Source: a virus. From it: 59,837 nt of DNA. The notes beneath the pieces are model-generated. The model was not told the DNA's origin, did not search any database, and worked only from the letters and a program-made list of their open reading frames with translations. Position numbers and translations under genes: made by a program. The DNA lies in IMG/VR virus record IMGVR_UViG_3300035071_000150, positions 1 to 59,837 of that record. One strand, written 5' to 3'. Below are positions 23,846-31,681 of the stretch, piece by piece; the stretch's first letter is position 1, and each line of letters starts with the position of its first letter.

Positions 23846-24727
23846 TTAGGCGGCCTTCTTGTTCAGAGCGGCATGATACATGGCGTGAGCATCTACAACT
23901 TTGTGCTTACCGATCTTCTTGACGGCGGCGGGATTTTTCTTCTCGATGTCCTGCGCCATTGGACCGACAACCTTCGGATAGCTCTTGGGGTCTCCCCTAT
24001 AGCGATAGGCATAAAGCGTCTGACCGTTCTCGTCCTCGCCAAGCTTGGTTATGTCTGTCTTATCATTTTCATCCGACGAATACAGCTTCGCGCCCAAGTT
24101 CGCCCCGCCAGCCAACGCGGAGAAGAGATTGGCTTGCGCTTGGTTGTTCGCCGTCATGTCGGCGTTGGCGCCAGCGGTGAGCCCTTGCGCCGCGTTGTTC
24201 GCCGCGCCGGTGATCACGTTCGCCTGATTTTGACCAAGGCCGGTCTGGATATTCGCCAGCGATTGCTCGACGCCGGTTTGACCAGCGGCTGCCTGCAAGC
24301 CTTGCGAGTTGAGGCCATTCAGATTATTGAGCCAATTGCTGTATTGCTGCTGCGCCTGCCCTTGGCCATAATTCTGGAGCGCGATGGCCGCGTTGCCGGA
24401 GCCGAATGCGCCGCCCTGCGCCGCCGAGCGATCGACGGCTTGCGTTCCTTGCTGCAATTGGAAATTATAGCCCGGCGATGTTTCGAAAGCGTTATTCGCC
24501 GCCGTGTTGCCAGACGCGCCGTTGAGCCCCAAGGCGTTGGCATACATCGTATTGGCGTTGTTGCCGGTCGCCGTGTAAGGGTTGAAATAATTGGTCGAGA
24601 AGTCGGCGGTGGCGTTATTGGCGGCGGTTTGAAGGTCGCCGTTAGCCTGCGTCGCCGCGATCTGTTGCAGGAGCGCGGCCTGAGTGGCGGCCTGCGATCC
24701 GCCTGTATTTCCGCCAAATAAGCCCAT
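23846..24727 (-). CDS. P22 gp7-like DNA transfer protein with S74-like tail
   Basis: The first ejection protein by order. Residues 1-215 are Ala/Gln/Asn-rich (SQAATQAALLQQIAATQANG) as in gp7-type DNA transfer proteins. The C-terminus (about 217-293) resembles a peptidase S74 intramolecular chaperone segment: LYSSDENDKTDITKLG, YAYRYRGDPKSYPKVVG, PMAQDIEKKNP. In S74 proteins this part can cut itself off after folding. Whether it does so here is open, since only part of the domain is present. Confidence 0.65.
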   Translation of the reverse strand: MGLFGGNTGGSQAATQAALLQQIAATQANGDLQTAANNATADFSTNYFNPYTATGNNANTMYANALGLNGASGNTAANNAFETSPGYNFQLQQGTQAVDRSAAQGGAFGSGNAAIALQNYGQGQAQQQYSNWLNNLNGLNSQGLQAAAGQTGVEQSLANIQTGLGQNQANVITGAANNAAQGLTAGANADMTANNQAQANLFSALAGGANLGAKLYSSDENDKTDITKLGEDENGQTLYAYRYRGDPKSYPKVVGPMAQDIEKKNPAAVKKIGKHKVVDAHAMYHAALNKKAA

Positions 24728-24748
24728 ATTTCAATACCTTATGCTGTA

Positions 24749-24916
24749 TTATCGCTTGCTCTTGGCCTTCGCGTCAAGGCGGTTTTGCCCCTTGGCGTCG
24801 GCTTTCTTGTCGGCGGCGCTACGCTCGTATTTCGCGAGCGGCATCCCCATTTTCTTGGCGTTTCTCTTGTCTTCGGCCTTGTCGGCGGGGGAGTTCTCGA
24901 AGCGCTTCGCTTTCAT
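24749..24916 (-). CDS. Tiny Lys/Asp-rich protein, 55 aa
   Basis: MKAKRFENSPADKAEDKRNA followed by KKMGMPLAKYERSAADKKAD; one third of residues are Lys or Arg. Predicted disordered or helical on binding. One of a pair of small basic genes beside the ejection genes; perhaps packaged with DNA. Confidence 0.5.
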   Translation of the reverse strand: MKAKRFENSPADKAEDKRNAKKMGMPLAKYERSAADKKADAKGQNRLDAKAKSKR

Positions 24917-24923
24917 CTCAACC

Positions 24924-25127
24924 TCACGGCTTGCCGGATTTATAGCTGTCGGTCTTGCCGCCGGCGGAGCCAGACGCCCAACGGTCTTTCTCGCCCCCGG
25001 CCTTTCCGCTCGCCCACCGGTCATTGCTGTTGCGCGACGCGCCCTTGGCCGCGCGATCCTGCGCCGCGACGGTATCCTTCGTCGGACGGTCGAAGTCCTT
25101 GTCGAGTTTCTTGTCCATGTTCGCCAT
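24924..25127 (-). CDS. Small charged protein with internal repeat, 67 aa
   Basis: Contains the motif DRWASGxAGG twice in tandem (NDRWASGKAGGEKDRWASGS), then a Lys/Ser/Gly tail. The repeats suggest two copies of one binding element. It begins MANMDKKLDKDFDRPTKDTV. It probably acts with the gene at 24749. No family known to me. Confidence 0.5.
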   Translation of the reverse strand: MANMDKKLDKDFDRPTKDTVAAQDRAAKGASRNSNDRWASGKAGGEKDRWASGSAGGKTDSYKSGKP

Positions 25128-25370
25128 TTAGCTGATCCTAAGTTGAATTACCGAACCGTTTCGATACCACCCGCCGATAGGAACGCCGCCGGCCGCGGCC
25201 GCTGTATCATTCGCGTAGCTCGTCGACGCGGCGAGATTGGCCCCGTTTGGCGTTCCAGCGACATAGAGGAGGAGATTGAGCCAGAATTGCCGCCACGTCG
25301 GCCCCATCGTCGCGCCGTCCATCATTGGGACGCGCGGGTCAGGAAGGGGTGGGATAGAGCGAGCGGTCAT
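25128..25370 (-). CDS. Small late protein, 80 aa
   Basis: Begins MTARSIPPLPDPRVPMMDGA, has a Trp-rich helix GPTWRQFWLNLLLYVAG and a beta-rich end, the style of short virion-associated proteins. TAATG coupling links it to the HNH gene upstream. It probably followed the gp10-like gene directly before the HNH gene arrived. Confidence 0.55.
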   Translation of the reverse strand: MTARSIPPLPDPRVPMMDGATMGPTWRQFWLNLLLYVAGTPNGANLAASTSYANDTAAAAGGVPIGGWYRNGSVIQLRIS

Positions 25371-25876
25371 TATTTAACTCTCGCGAATTCTTTATGAATT
25401 TTATCGGCAGCAATTTGGTAGGCAAACGAAGCGGCGGCGGGGCAGTCAAATGTCCCTATAGTGTATCGTTTACCATCAATCATTATTTTTGGGCGCCATC
25501 TATAAATAGATTTGTCATAATATACTCCCTTTAGACCAGTCGAACTGTCTGATCTAACAGAAACGTTCATTTGGTTTTGGCTTCTTGACACATGACGTAA
25601 ATTTCCCCATCTGTTGTCATGTTTTATCATATTTATATGATCTATCTCATTTTCCGGCCATTCCCCTGTCATCCAAAGCCACGCCAGACGGTGAGCAGCA
25701 TATATTTTTTTATCAATGGCGACCCGTATATAGCCCATAGGGCCGCGCGTTCCGGCTGCTTTGCCACAATTTTTCGTATTTTCCTCTTTGCGTAACTCGG
25801 GGCGAAATTTCCAAATCAGAAGTCCGGTATCTTCATTATAATCAATAACTTCTCTTAACCTGTCCTGCGTTAGCAT
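25370..25876 (-). CDS. HNH endonuclease with AP2 domain (homing type)
   Basis: The N-terminal half has the HNH fold in NUMOD-like context: FDYNEDTG-type start, AHRLAWLWMTGEWPENEIDH, HINMIKHDNRWGNLRHV with His/Asn residues. Residues 110-165 form an AP2-type DNA-binding domain: GLKGVYYDKSIYRWRPKI, YTIGTFDCPAAASFAYQIAA. AP2-HNH proteins are free-standing homing endonucleases common in phages. AGGAG precedes ATG 25876. The gene is much AT-richer than its neighbours and is wedged between two structural genes. Confidence 0.85.
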   Translation of the reverse strand: MLTQDRLREVIDYNEDTGLLIWKFRPELRKEENTKNCGKAAGTRGPMGYIRVAIDKKIYAAHRLAWLWMTGEWPENEIDHINMIKHDNRWGNLRHVSRSQNQMNVSVRSDSSTGLKGVYYDKSIYRWRPKIMIDGKRYTIGTFDCPAAASFAYQIAADKIHKEFARVK

Positions 25877-25897
25877 GGTTTATATCTCCTAAGTGGA

Positions 25898-27352
25898 TTA
25901 TATAGATTCCATATACCCACTTATAAGCCCAACATAAACCGGATCACTCACCGTCAGCCGCCACACGCGCCCATAGCGCGAGGTCTGCCCGGATCGAAGG
26001 ACCGAGATGACCTGATAGCCGCGCCCGATCTTTCCTAATTTGCGCTCAAGCGGCATCGTGAATCTATTGCCGCCATCGTCCGACCATGAAACGCGAACGG
26101 TTGGGTTCGCCATGTTGTCGATGGTTGTATCGCTAACGGCCCCTTGCGTGACCAAGGTGTAATCATCATCCGATGGCGGCAGGCCGGTTCCAGGGACGAA
26201 GTTGAAATCCGCCCGCTTCACTATTTGGCGCATCGGGAAATTGGCGCATGGGAGTGAATAAAAATCATATATGAGCGCGCCGCCATACTCGGTAAAGGTG
26301 TTGGCCGATATTTGCCCCAGCTTCCCCGTGGCGTAGTCGCCGACGATCCAACCGCCGAACGCGAAGCACCCGCATTCGATGCGAGAGAAATTCATCCCCT
26401 CGCTCAACCGTTCCTGCCAAACCGAATTGGTGATGTCATAGGTCAGCGTGAAGTCGCTGCTGGTCAACTGCCAAATCGCATGGCCTTCGCTGACGTAAAC
26501 ACACGCCCGCAATGTCGTCTTGTCGGAGACATTCGAGATGCGGCGTTCCTGATCGCTCGTCGAGATGCGGACAGGCGCATACCCTTGCATCAAATAGACG
26601 ATGTTGTCATTGCCGACGAAGATCAGCGTCGCGGTGAAATTGCTCTCGAACCCGGCGACGGCGTTCGCGCTGATCAGCCCGCGCGGAATAACCGCCGCCC
26701 TGGAAAACGGGAAGCCTGCCGGATTGGCGGTATCGGTCCACGCCTCGATTGTCGCCTCGGTGAACAGGAACAATGTCTGCGCATAATAGACGCCGCGGAG
26801 AAGCGTCGTCGGCGACGAATTGACCGTGATTTGGTCCAAGAGATTGATGGTCGTCGCATACAGGCCAGAAGCCTGACAAACGCCGTTCCCATAGGTAAAA
26901 AAGAAATATCCATCGCCGTAACAAACCGAGTTCGGAACGCCGATGTTCGAATCGGGATATGGCGCCGGAGCCGATCCAACCGAAAGAAGATAGGTGGTAT
27001 TTGAGCCGACGCAAACGATGTCTGGACTTGAAATGTTATTGCGCGCCAAGCTCACAATGGCCGTCCCTATGAGCGGGCCAAGAGGGATTGAATTTCCCCC
27101 GGCGACGACAAGTTCGGCGAACCCATTATAGACGACGATGAGTTCGCCATCGTTTACCGAGATCATCCCGCGACAATGGACGGCGCCGCTCGCGCTTTGC
27201 GAGAAAGGCGCGATGCCGGGAGCGCGCTTGTAATTCACCTGCCCGTCTGGCATTTGCTCCATCAGCACATTGACCATGCGGCCAACGCCGGCTCTAGCCG
27301 GAACATCCTTCGCCGATGTGACCGGGAACGGGATTTTAATGGGGCGAGACAT
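25898..27352 (-). CDS. P22 gp10-like packaged-DNA stabilisation protein
   Basis: A 484-aa beta-propeller-like protein beginning MSRPIKIPFPVTSAKDVPAR, then NVLMEQMPDGQVNYKRAPGI, a pattern shared with the gp10 tail hub family of P22-like phages. It would close the portal after packaging and hold the tail needle and spikes. The C-terminus (RVSWSDDGGNRFTMPLERKL, GRVWRLTVSDPVYVGLIS) is characteristic of the family. Next to it is the gp4-like gene, as in P22. Confidence 0.8.
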   Translation of the reverse strand: MSRPIKIPFPVTSAKDVPARAGVGRMVNVLMEQMPDGQVNYKRAPGIAPFSQSASGAVHCRGMISVNDGELIVVYNGFAELVVAGGNSIPLGPLIGTAIVSLARNNISSPDIVCVGSNTTYLLSVGSAPAPYPDSNIGVPNSVCYGDGYFFFTYGNGVCQASGLYATTINLLDQITVNSSPTTLLRGVYYAQTLFLFTEATIEAWTDTANPAGFPFSRAAVIPRGLISANAVAGFESNFTATLIFVGNDNIVYLMQGYAPVRISTSDQERRISNVSDKTTLRACVYVSEGHAIWQLTSSDFTLTYDITNSVWQERLSEGMNFSRIECGCFAFGGWIVGDYATGKLGQISANTFTEYGGALIYDFYSLPCANFPMRQIVKRADFNFVPGTGLPPSDDDYTLVTQGAVSDTTIDNMANPTVRVSWSDDGGNRFTMPLERKLGKIGRGYQVISVLRSGQTSRYGRVWRLTVSDPVYVGLISGYMESI

Positions 27353-27753
27353 CAGTAGCTAGTGCTGCCGTAACGCCCGTTGCGGTAGCCGGAAAACTGC
27401 TCAACCCGCATGGTTTGCCGCGGCGTTCTCAGTCGCTTGATGTCCTTCAACGTCCGTTCCGCCTCGCCGTTCTTGCCGCCAACTTGCGTCATCACGGCGA
27501 TCTTCGCCGGGTCGGTTATCGCGAAGGCGTTATAGCTGGCGTTGGCGAGAATTTGCGCCAAGGGCAAAAGATCGGCGACCTCGATATTGCGCGGATCGAA
27601 CACGCCAACATCGCGCGCGTTCAAATCGGCGAACAAACTCGGGATGCGTTCCTCAAGCAGTTCCGCGTCTTCGGCCGCGATGGGCTGTCCCGGCTCCAAC
27701 ACGCCAAGCTCTTGCAATGTGAGCTTGATGAGTTGGTTTACGTTATAGGACAT
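27352..27753 (-). CDS. P22 gp4-like head-tail adaptor
   Basis: A 133-aa helical protein (MSYNVNQLIKLTLQELGVLE, LEERIPSLFADLNARDVGVF, LPLAQILANASYNAFAI) with size and layout of the gp4 family, which forms the first ring under the portal. It overlaps the gp10-like start by one base. Order and partner support the call. Confidence 0.7.
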   Translation of the reverse strand: MSYNVNQLIKLTLQELGVLEPGQPIAAEDAELLEERIPSLFADLNARDVGVFDPRNIEVADLLPLAQILANASYNAFAITDPAKIAVMTQVGGKNGEAERTLKDIKRLRTPRQTMRVEQFSGYRNGRYGSTSY

Positions 27754-28072
27754 TGCGCGACCCCGGCGGACGACCGCGACGTTTCATCGGAAGAACCTGA
27801 TTGAGGTCTTGGTCGTAACGCAACGGCTCCTGGTCGACAGCATCTTCGGGTTCGTCAAGCCATGGTCCACGCTTTACGTCGCCGACGCGAACAGGGAACT
27901 TGACGCTTTCCCGCGCCGCGAATGTGATGGCTTCGCCCGTCCGCTTCTCGGGGTCTTCGATGGTCAATATGTCGGAAGACCACTCCGGCGGCAACTCGTC
28001 GCCGGGGGCCAATTCGAACAGACAAGCCGAGCCATTGCGCTTGTAGCCGAACATTTTGATGCTGAGGGTCAT
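27743..28072 (-). CDS. Small head-associated protein, 109 aa
   Basis: The start at ATG 28072 (after AAGG) yields a protein with LFELAPGDELPPEWSSDILT and a very basic C-terminus (KRRGRPPGSRN, AT-hook-like) that could touch packaged DNA. It lies between the decoration-like gene and gp4-like gene. No family name. Confidence 0.55.
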   Translation of the reverse strand: MTLSIKMFGYKRNGSACLFELAPGDELPPEWSSDILTIEDPEKRTGEAITFAARESVKFPVRVGDVKRGPWLDEPEDAVDQEPLRYDQDLNQVLPMKRRGRPPGSRNVL

Positions 28073-28082
28073 CGCGGGAACC

Positions 28083-28706
28083 TTAGTTATAGCCCCAAAT
28101 CTCGAAGAGATCGACGACGATATCCGTGGCGGTCGTCGCCGCGTTGCCCGTAACGGCGATATTGATCGCCGCGTTTTCGACGGCGGCAACGTAGGATGGC
28201 GCCGGAAGCGTGATCAGCGTCGTGCCATTATAGGCGATGTATTGCCCGGCGACTTGCGTGTTCGAATTCGGAGCGCCGTATTTGGCGATCCAGCCTTCCA
28301 GAATAAACCCGCCGCCGCTGGTCGTGAGGGTGCTCGTGGTGATCAGCGTCGTGCCGCCAGTGCCGACCGTCGACCCAACAGTGGCCGTTGCCGGATTATA
28401 GATTAGCTTGACGGTCTTGGTGTTGCCGTTGGCCGCGAAATGGCCGATGATGCGAACGCGAAGGCCCGCCGTCGCGACATTGACGAGCGGGAGCGCGTTG
28501 CCCTGCGGAGCATAGTTAAACGTGTTCGCCGGCAGAGCGTAGCTTGCGATCACATTGTCCGCGCCGGTGGCGCCGGGGGAAAGTCCAGCGCTCGACGTTC
28601 CGGTCTGGCGCGTCAGAATGGTTCCGAAGGCGCCGGCGCTGCGGCCGAGGCCATCGAAATTCGGAAGGCCTTCTTCACTTACGGAGAGAGTAGCCGTGGC
28701 TGTCAT
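28083..28706 (-). CDS. Virion protein, 207 aa, likely capsid decoration
   Basis: A Thr/Ala/Gly-rich beta protein (MTATATLSVSEEGLPNFDGL, later VRIIGHFAANGNTKTVKLIY and FEIWGYN end). Composition and place right after the coat gene cluster suggest a capsid accessory or decoration protein. A similar beta-rich product is encoded by the next gene. Confidence 0.55.
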   Translation of the reverse strand: MTATATLSVSEEGLPNFDGLGRSAGAFGTILTRQTGTSSAGLSPGATGADNVIASYALPANTFNYAPQGNALPLVNVATAGLRVRIIGHFAANGNTKTVKLIYNPATATVGSTVGTGGTTLITTSTLTTSGGGFILEGWIAKYGAPNSNTQVAGQYIAYNGTTLITLPAPSYVAAVENAAINIAVTGNAATTATDIVVDLFEIWGYN

Positions 28707-28708
28707 TG

Positions 28709-29302
28709 TTACGATCCTTTGATGAGGCCGAGATTAACCAAGGCCGTGCGAAGGGCGTTGGCTTCGGCGATTTGCGTGGCCGCCGCGTTGGCGAGGCTGG
28801 TGTTGATGATGGTGAACTCTATGTGCGCGGTGCCTTCGATGAAGGTCGTGACGCTGGTCGCCGCCACCTCCAATGTCGCGCCAGCCGCACCCGTCACCGC
28901 GCCAGAGATGGCCGTCGCCGCCTGCGTCGCGCCCGTGGCGTAAGCCCCGGAAACCGAGATGACGCCGCCCGTCGCCGCCGTGCCGCTGATTTGAGCGGTG
29001 AGCGTAACGGCCTTGCCACTGGTCGTAATCGGATTGTCAGCCCGGAAGAGCACGCTAACAATCGAGAACGCGAACGGCATCGCGATCTTATAGACCTGAC
29101 TATTCGCCACGGCGGCCATCGATCCGAGAGGCAAAAGAATGGTCTGTTCGAACGCGACAGCCGCGACACCCGTGGTGGGAGCCGCGGTTCCACCGCTGTT
29201 GTCGGTGACGGCGGCTTGCGCCGCCGCCGTGGGCTGAGAGATCGGTGTCGCGCCATAGAACGCGAGCAGTTCCGTCGCTGTGTTTGGGATGAGATACGTC
29301 AC
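28709..29302 (-). CDS. Virion protein, 197 aa, GTG start
   Basis: GTG 29302 stands seven bases after AAGGAG and gives a compact protein; the upstream open frame is not coding-like. The product is Ala/Thr-rich with beta strands (TILLPLGSMAAVANSQVYKI, FSIVSVLFRADNPITTSG) and an Ala-rich helix at the end. It directly follows the coat gene. Probably a capsid-surface or fibre-like accessory protein. Confidence 0.55.
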   Translation of the reverse strand: MTYLIPNTATELLAFYGATPISQPTAAAQAAVTDNSGGTAAPTTGVAAVAFEQTILLPLGSMAAVANSQVYKIAMPFAFSIVSVLFRADNPITTSGKAVTLTAQISGTAATGGVISVSGAYATGATQAATAISGAVTGAAGATLEVAATSVTTFIEGTAHIEFTIINTSLANAAATQIAEANALRTALVNLGLIKGS

Positions 29303-29313
29303 GCGCGCTCTCC

Positions 29314-30567
29314 TTACGTGCCAGAGAGGCGAACGGCTTGGCGGGGGTCGATGGTCTGGAGGCCATAGAGCACGTCGAAACGCCAAATGTTATTGTCGTT
29401 CTTGCCATCCCAGAACGAGCACAGCCGAACGTTGATGCCCTTGTGCGACATGCGCGAGACCGTCGCATTGCCGCCCTGCGGACGTTCCAACGGAACCATG
29501 ACCATCGCGAATGCGTTCTTGTTGAACACGACGTTGTTGATGTAGGACGTGCTCGCCGTGCCTACCCAAGTCACTACGGCGTTGGTCGCCGGGCCAGCGC
29601 TGGCGTTCTGCCACGCGCTATTGGTGATGACCGGAGGCGATGCGGTGACGACTAGAGCGCCGCCGCTGTCCGCCGTGAACACTTGGCCAGGGTTGCCCGC
29701 GACGACGAACTGCTTGAGATAGGGCAGCGCGACCTTGTTTCTCGGGTTAACATCATAGACGCCGGCCAGCGTGAACACCTCGCCCGCGTTGACCGTTCCG
29801 CCGTTGCCGAGGCCGGTCATCGTGAAACTCTGCTGATTGGTGTCCTTGGTCGCGGCCCAAGTCTGCGTCAGCGTGCCGCCGTTGAGCGTCCCGTTGGTGC
29901 GCGTTCCGCAGGTCTGGGTATAATAGTTCTGCGTCTTGAACAGCTCAACGCCGTCGATCGGAGGAAGCTTGCCATTCTGGTAAACGTCCTTGACGAGATC
30001 GGTCGCGAAGATCGAGGTCGGACCAGTCAGGTTGGCCTGCAAGCCGCGCGCGTCGGCCGGCGAGACAATGCCGGTGCGCGGCGAAGTGCCGATCGACGTA
30101 TCGTCGAGACGCTGCGTCGCGGCGGCGAACGAATTGAAGTTCGACAGGACGTTGCCCGGAGTGCCGACCCAATTGGGGATATTGCCGACGAGCTGCGACA
30201 CATCCTGATCGACGCCTTGGGCAATGGTGATCATCGCCGGCTCGATAAATCGCTCCGAGAACTCGGTGATATCGAGCGTCATGTCCTTCGATGTGAAGTT
30301 CATGTCGGCGCCGCCCTGCATATTGACGTTGATCTGCACCGAGCCTTCCTGAACGTCCTGCACCGAGGCGACCGGGCCACGACGGTAGGTGAATTCAGTC
30401 GGGCGCCGAACGGTGATAACCGAGCCGGGGCGATAGCCATTGAGGTTCTTGGAGTATTCCTCCTCGTATCCCCTGTAGACTTGGTTCGCGAACACGAGAT
30501 TGTTTTCGAGAACCTCGACCGCGCGCTTGGCGATCAAACCGTAAGTTAAGACATTCTGCTGTACCAT
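29314..30567 (-). CDS. Major capsid protein, P22 gp5-like
   Basis: 417 aa. The N-terminus (LTYGLIAKRAVEVLENNLVF, NQVYRGYEEEYSKNLNGYRP, GSVITVRRPTEF) is the mark of the P22 coat family, followed by DVQEGSVQINVNMQGGADMN and the HK97-fold core. A telokin-like insertion domain is expected in the middle. It ends LYGLQTIDPRQAVRLSG. It is preceded by scaffold and portal genes in the P22 order. Confidence 0.85.
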   Translation of the reverse strand: MVQQNVLTYGLIAKRAVEVLENNLVFANQVYRGYEEEYSKNLNGYRPGSVITVRRPTEFTYRRGPVASVQDVQEGSVQINVNMQGGADMNFTSKDMTLDITEFSERFIEPAMITIAQGVDQDVSQLVGNIPNWVGTPGNVLSNFNSFAAATQRLDDTSIGTSPRTGIVSPADARGLQANLTGPTSIFATDLVKDVYQNGKLPPIDGVELFKTQNYYTQTCGTRTNGTLNGGTLTQTWAATKDTNQQSFTMTGLGNGGTVNAGEVFTLAGVYDVNPRNKVALPYLKQFVVAGNPGQVFTADSGGALVVTASPPVITNSAWQNASAGPATNAVVTWVGTASTSYINNVVFNKNAFAMVMVPLERPQGGNATVSRMSHKGINVRLCSFWDGKNDNNIWRFDVLYGLQTIDPRQAVRLSGT

Positions 30568-30589
30568 TGGATTTAAGCCCTATGATTTG

Positions 30590-31588
30590 TCACTCACGCG
30601 CGGCTTTTCTCGCGGCAAACCATTTCTTGAACTCGCCCGGAGATAGTTTTTCAACCTGATCGGCGGTGAGGTCTTTTTTCTCCATCGCTGGAGCGGGGTT
30701 TGTCACAGGCGCTACGGGCGCGGGTGCTTTGCTGATCTTCTTTGGCTCGGGTTTCGACAGACGAGATTCCAGCCTGCCAATCTCGGCGTGCTGCCGATGG
30801 ATGGGCATGTCGTTGAGTTCGTGAACCTTGTCGGGATGCTTGGCGAGGTAGTAGGCTAGCTGCGGCCCCTTATCGCTTTCCAAGATCAGAGTTATCGTGC
30901 TCGGATGGCTTGGCGACACGCTCGCGGACTGCGTGACCTTATCGAAGTCCTTGACGAACTTTCGAACATCGTTCGCGCGGTCCTTGAACGTCTCGACGAT
31001 AGTGTTGTTTCGCAATTCCGTTTCGACCTTGGCGCGCTCCGCGTTCTTTTTAAGTTCGCGGGAGACCATCATCTTCATGGTCTCGTAAGCCGTCTCGGCC
31101 TTGGAGAATTGCAAATAATCGGGGTAATCAGCTTCTTTTGGCGCGGGGCCGATCTCGCGCTCAACCGCGTCGGCGAGCGCCTTGGATTCCTCGACCTTCG
31201 GAACGGCTTGACGTAGACGCTCAATCTCAGCCTGCGCTTCCGCCAGCTTCGCCTTGAGACGCGCGCTTCCCGAGAGCTTGCCGGGTTTTTCCGGCTCGCC
31301 TCGTAGCGCCGCTAGTTCCGTTTCCTCGTCGTCATGATCTTCCTCGCCGTCTTCTACCTCGGGTTCGTCATCCTTCTCAGGCTCCGCCTCTTGCGTGGCG
31401 GGAACCTCCTTGCTTGGTTCATCGTCGTGCGACCCGATGTCTCTGCCGTCATCCGGGGATGAATCGAGAAGGCTATCTTCCGTGCCGGCATCAAGATCGA
31501 TGATGCCGTCATGATCATTGTTGGCTTCATGGGTTGATGGCGTCGCCAGCGTAGGAGCCTGCTCGACCACCAATGCATTATTGGCCAT
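30590..31588 (-). CDS. Scaffolding protein, 332 aa
   Basis: A highly charged, mostly unstructured and helical protein. Residues 20-95 are very acidic (DDEPEVEDGEEDHDDEETEL). A coiled-coil region follows (LKAKLAEAQAEIERLRQAV), and the C-terminus is Lys-rich (LTADQVEKLSPGEFKKWFAA). The basic end typically binds coat protein in P22 scaffolds. Position between portal and coat supports the role. Confidence 0.8.
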   Translation of the reverse strand: MANNALVVEQAPTLATPSTHEANNDHDGIIDLDAGTEDSLLDSSPDDGRDIGSHDDEPSKEVPATQEAEPEKDDEPEVEDGEEDHDDEETELAALRGEPEKPGKLSGSARLKAKLAEAQAEIERLRQAVPKVEESKALADAVEREIGPAPKEADYPDYLQFSKAETAYETMKMMVSRELKKNAERAKVETELRNNTIVETFKDRANDVRKFVKDFDKVTQSASVSPSHPSTITLILESDKGPQLAYYLAKHPDKVHELNDMPIHRQHAEIGRLESRLSKPEPKKISKAPAPVAPVTNPAPAMEKKDLTADQVEKLSPGEFKKWFAARKAARE

Positions 31589-31681
31589 TAGTCACACCTT
31601 CTCTATGCCAGCGTCGCCGCCAGCTCGTTTCGCTTCCCGCGATTTGCGGAGGGGTATCCGGCGCGTTAACGCCAAATTTCG

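Noticed and set aside
29683-30549. 288-codon plus-strand frame opposite the coat gene
   Set aside because: The coat protein on the minus strand is clearly recognised; the plus frame mirrors its codon bias.
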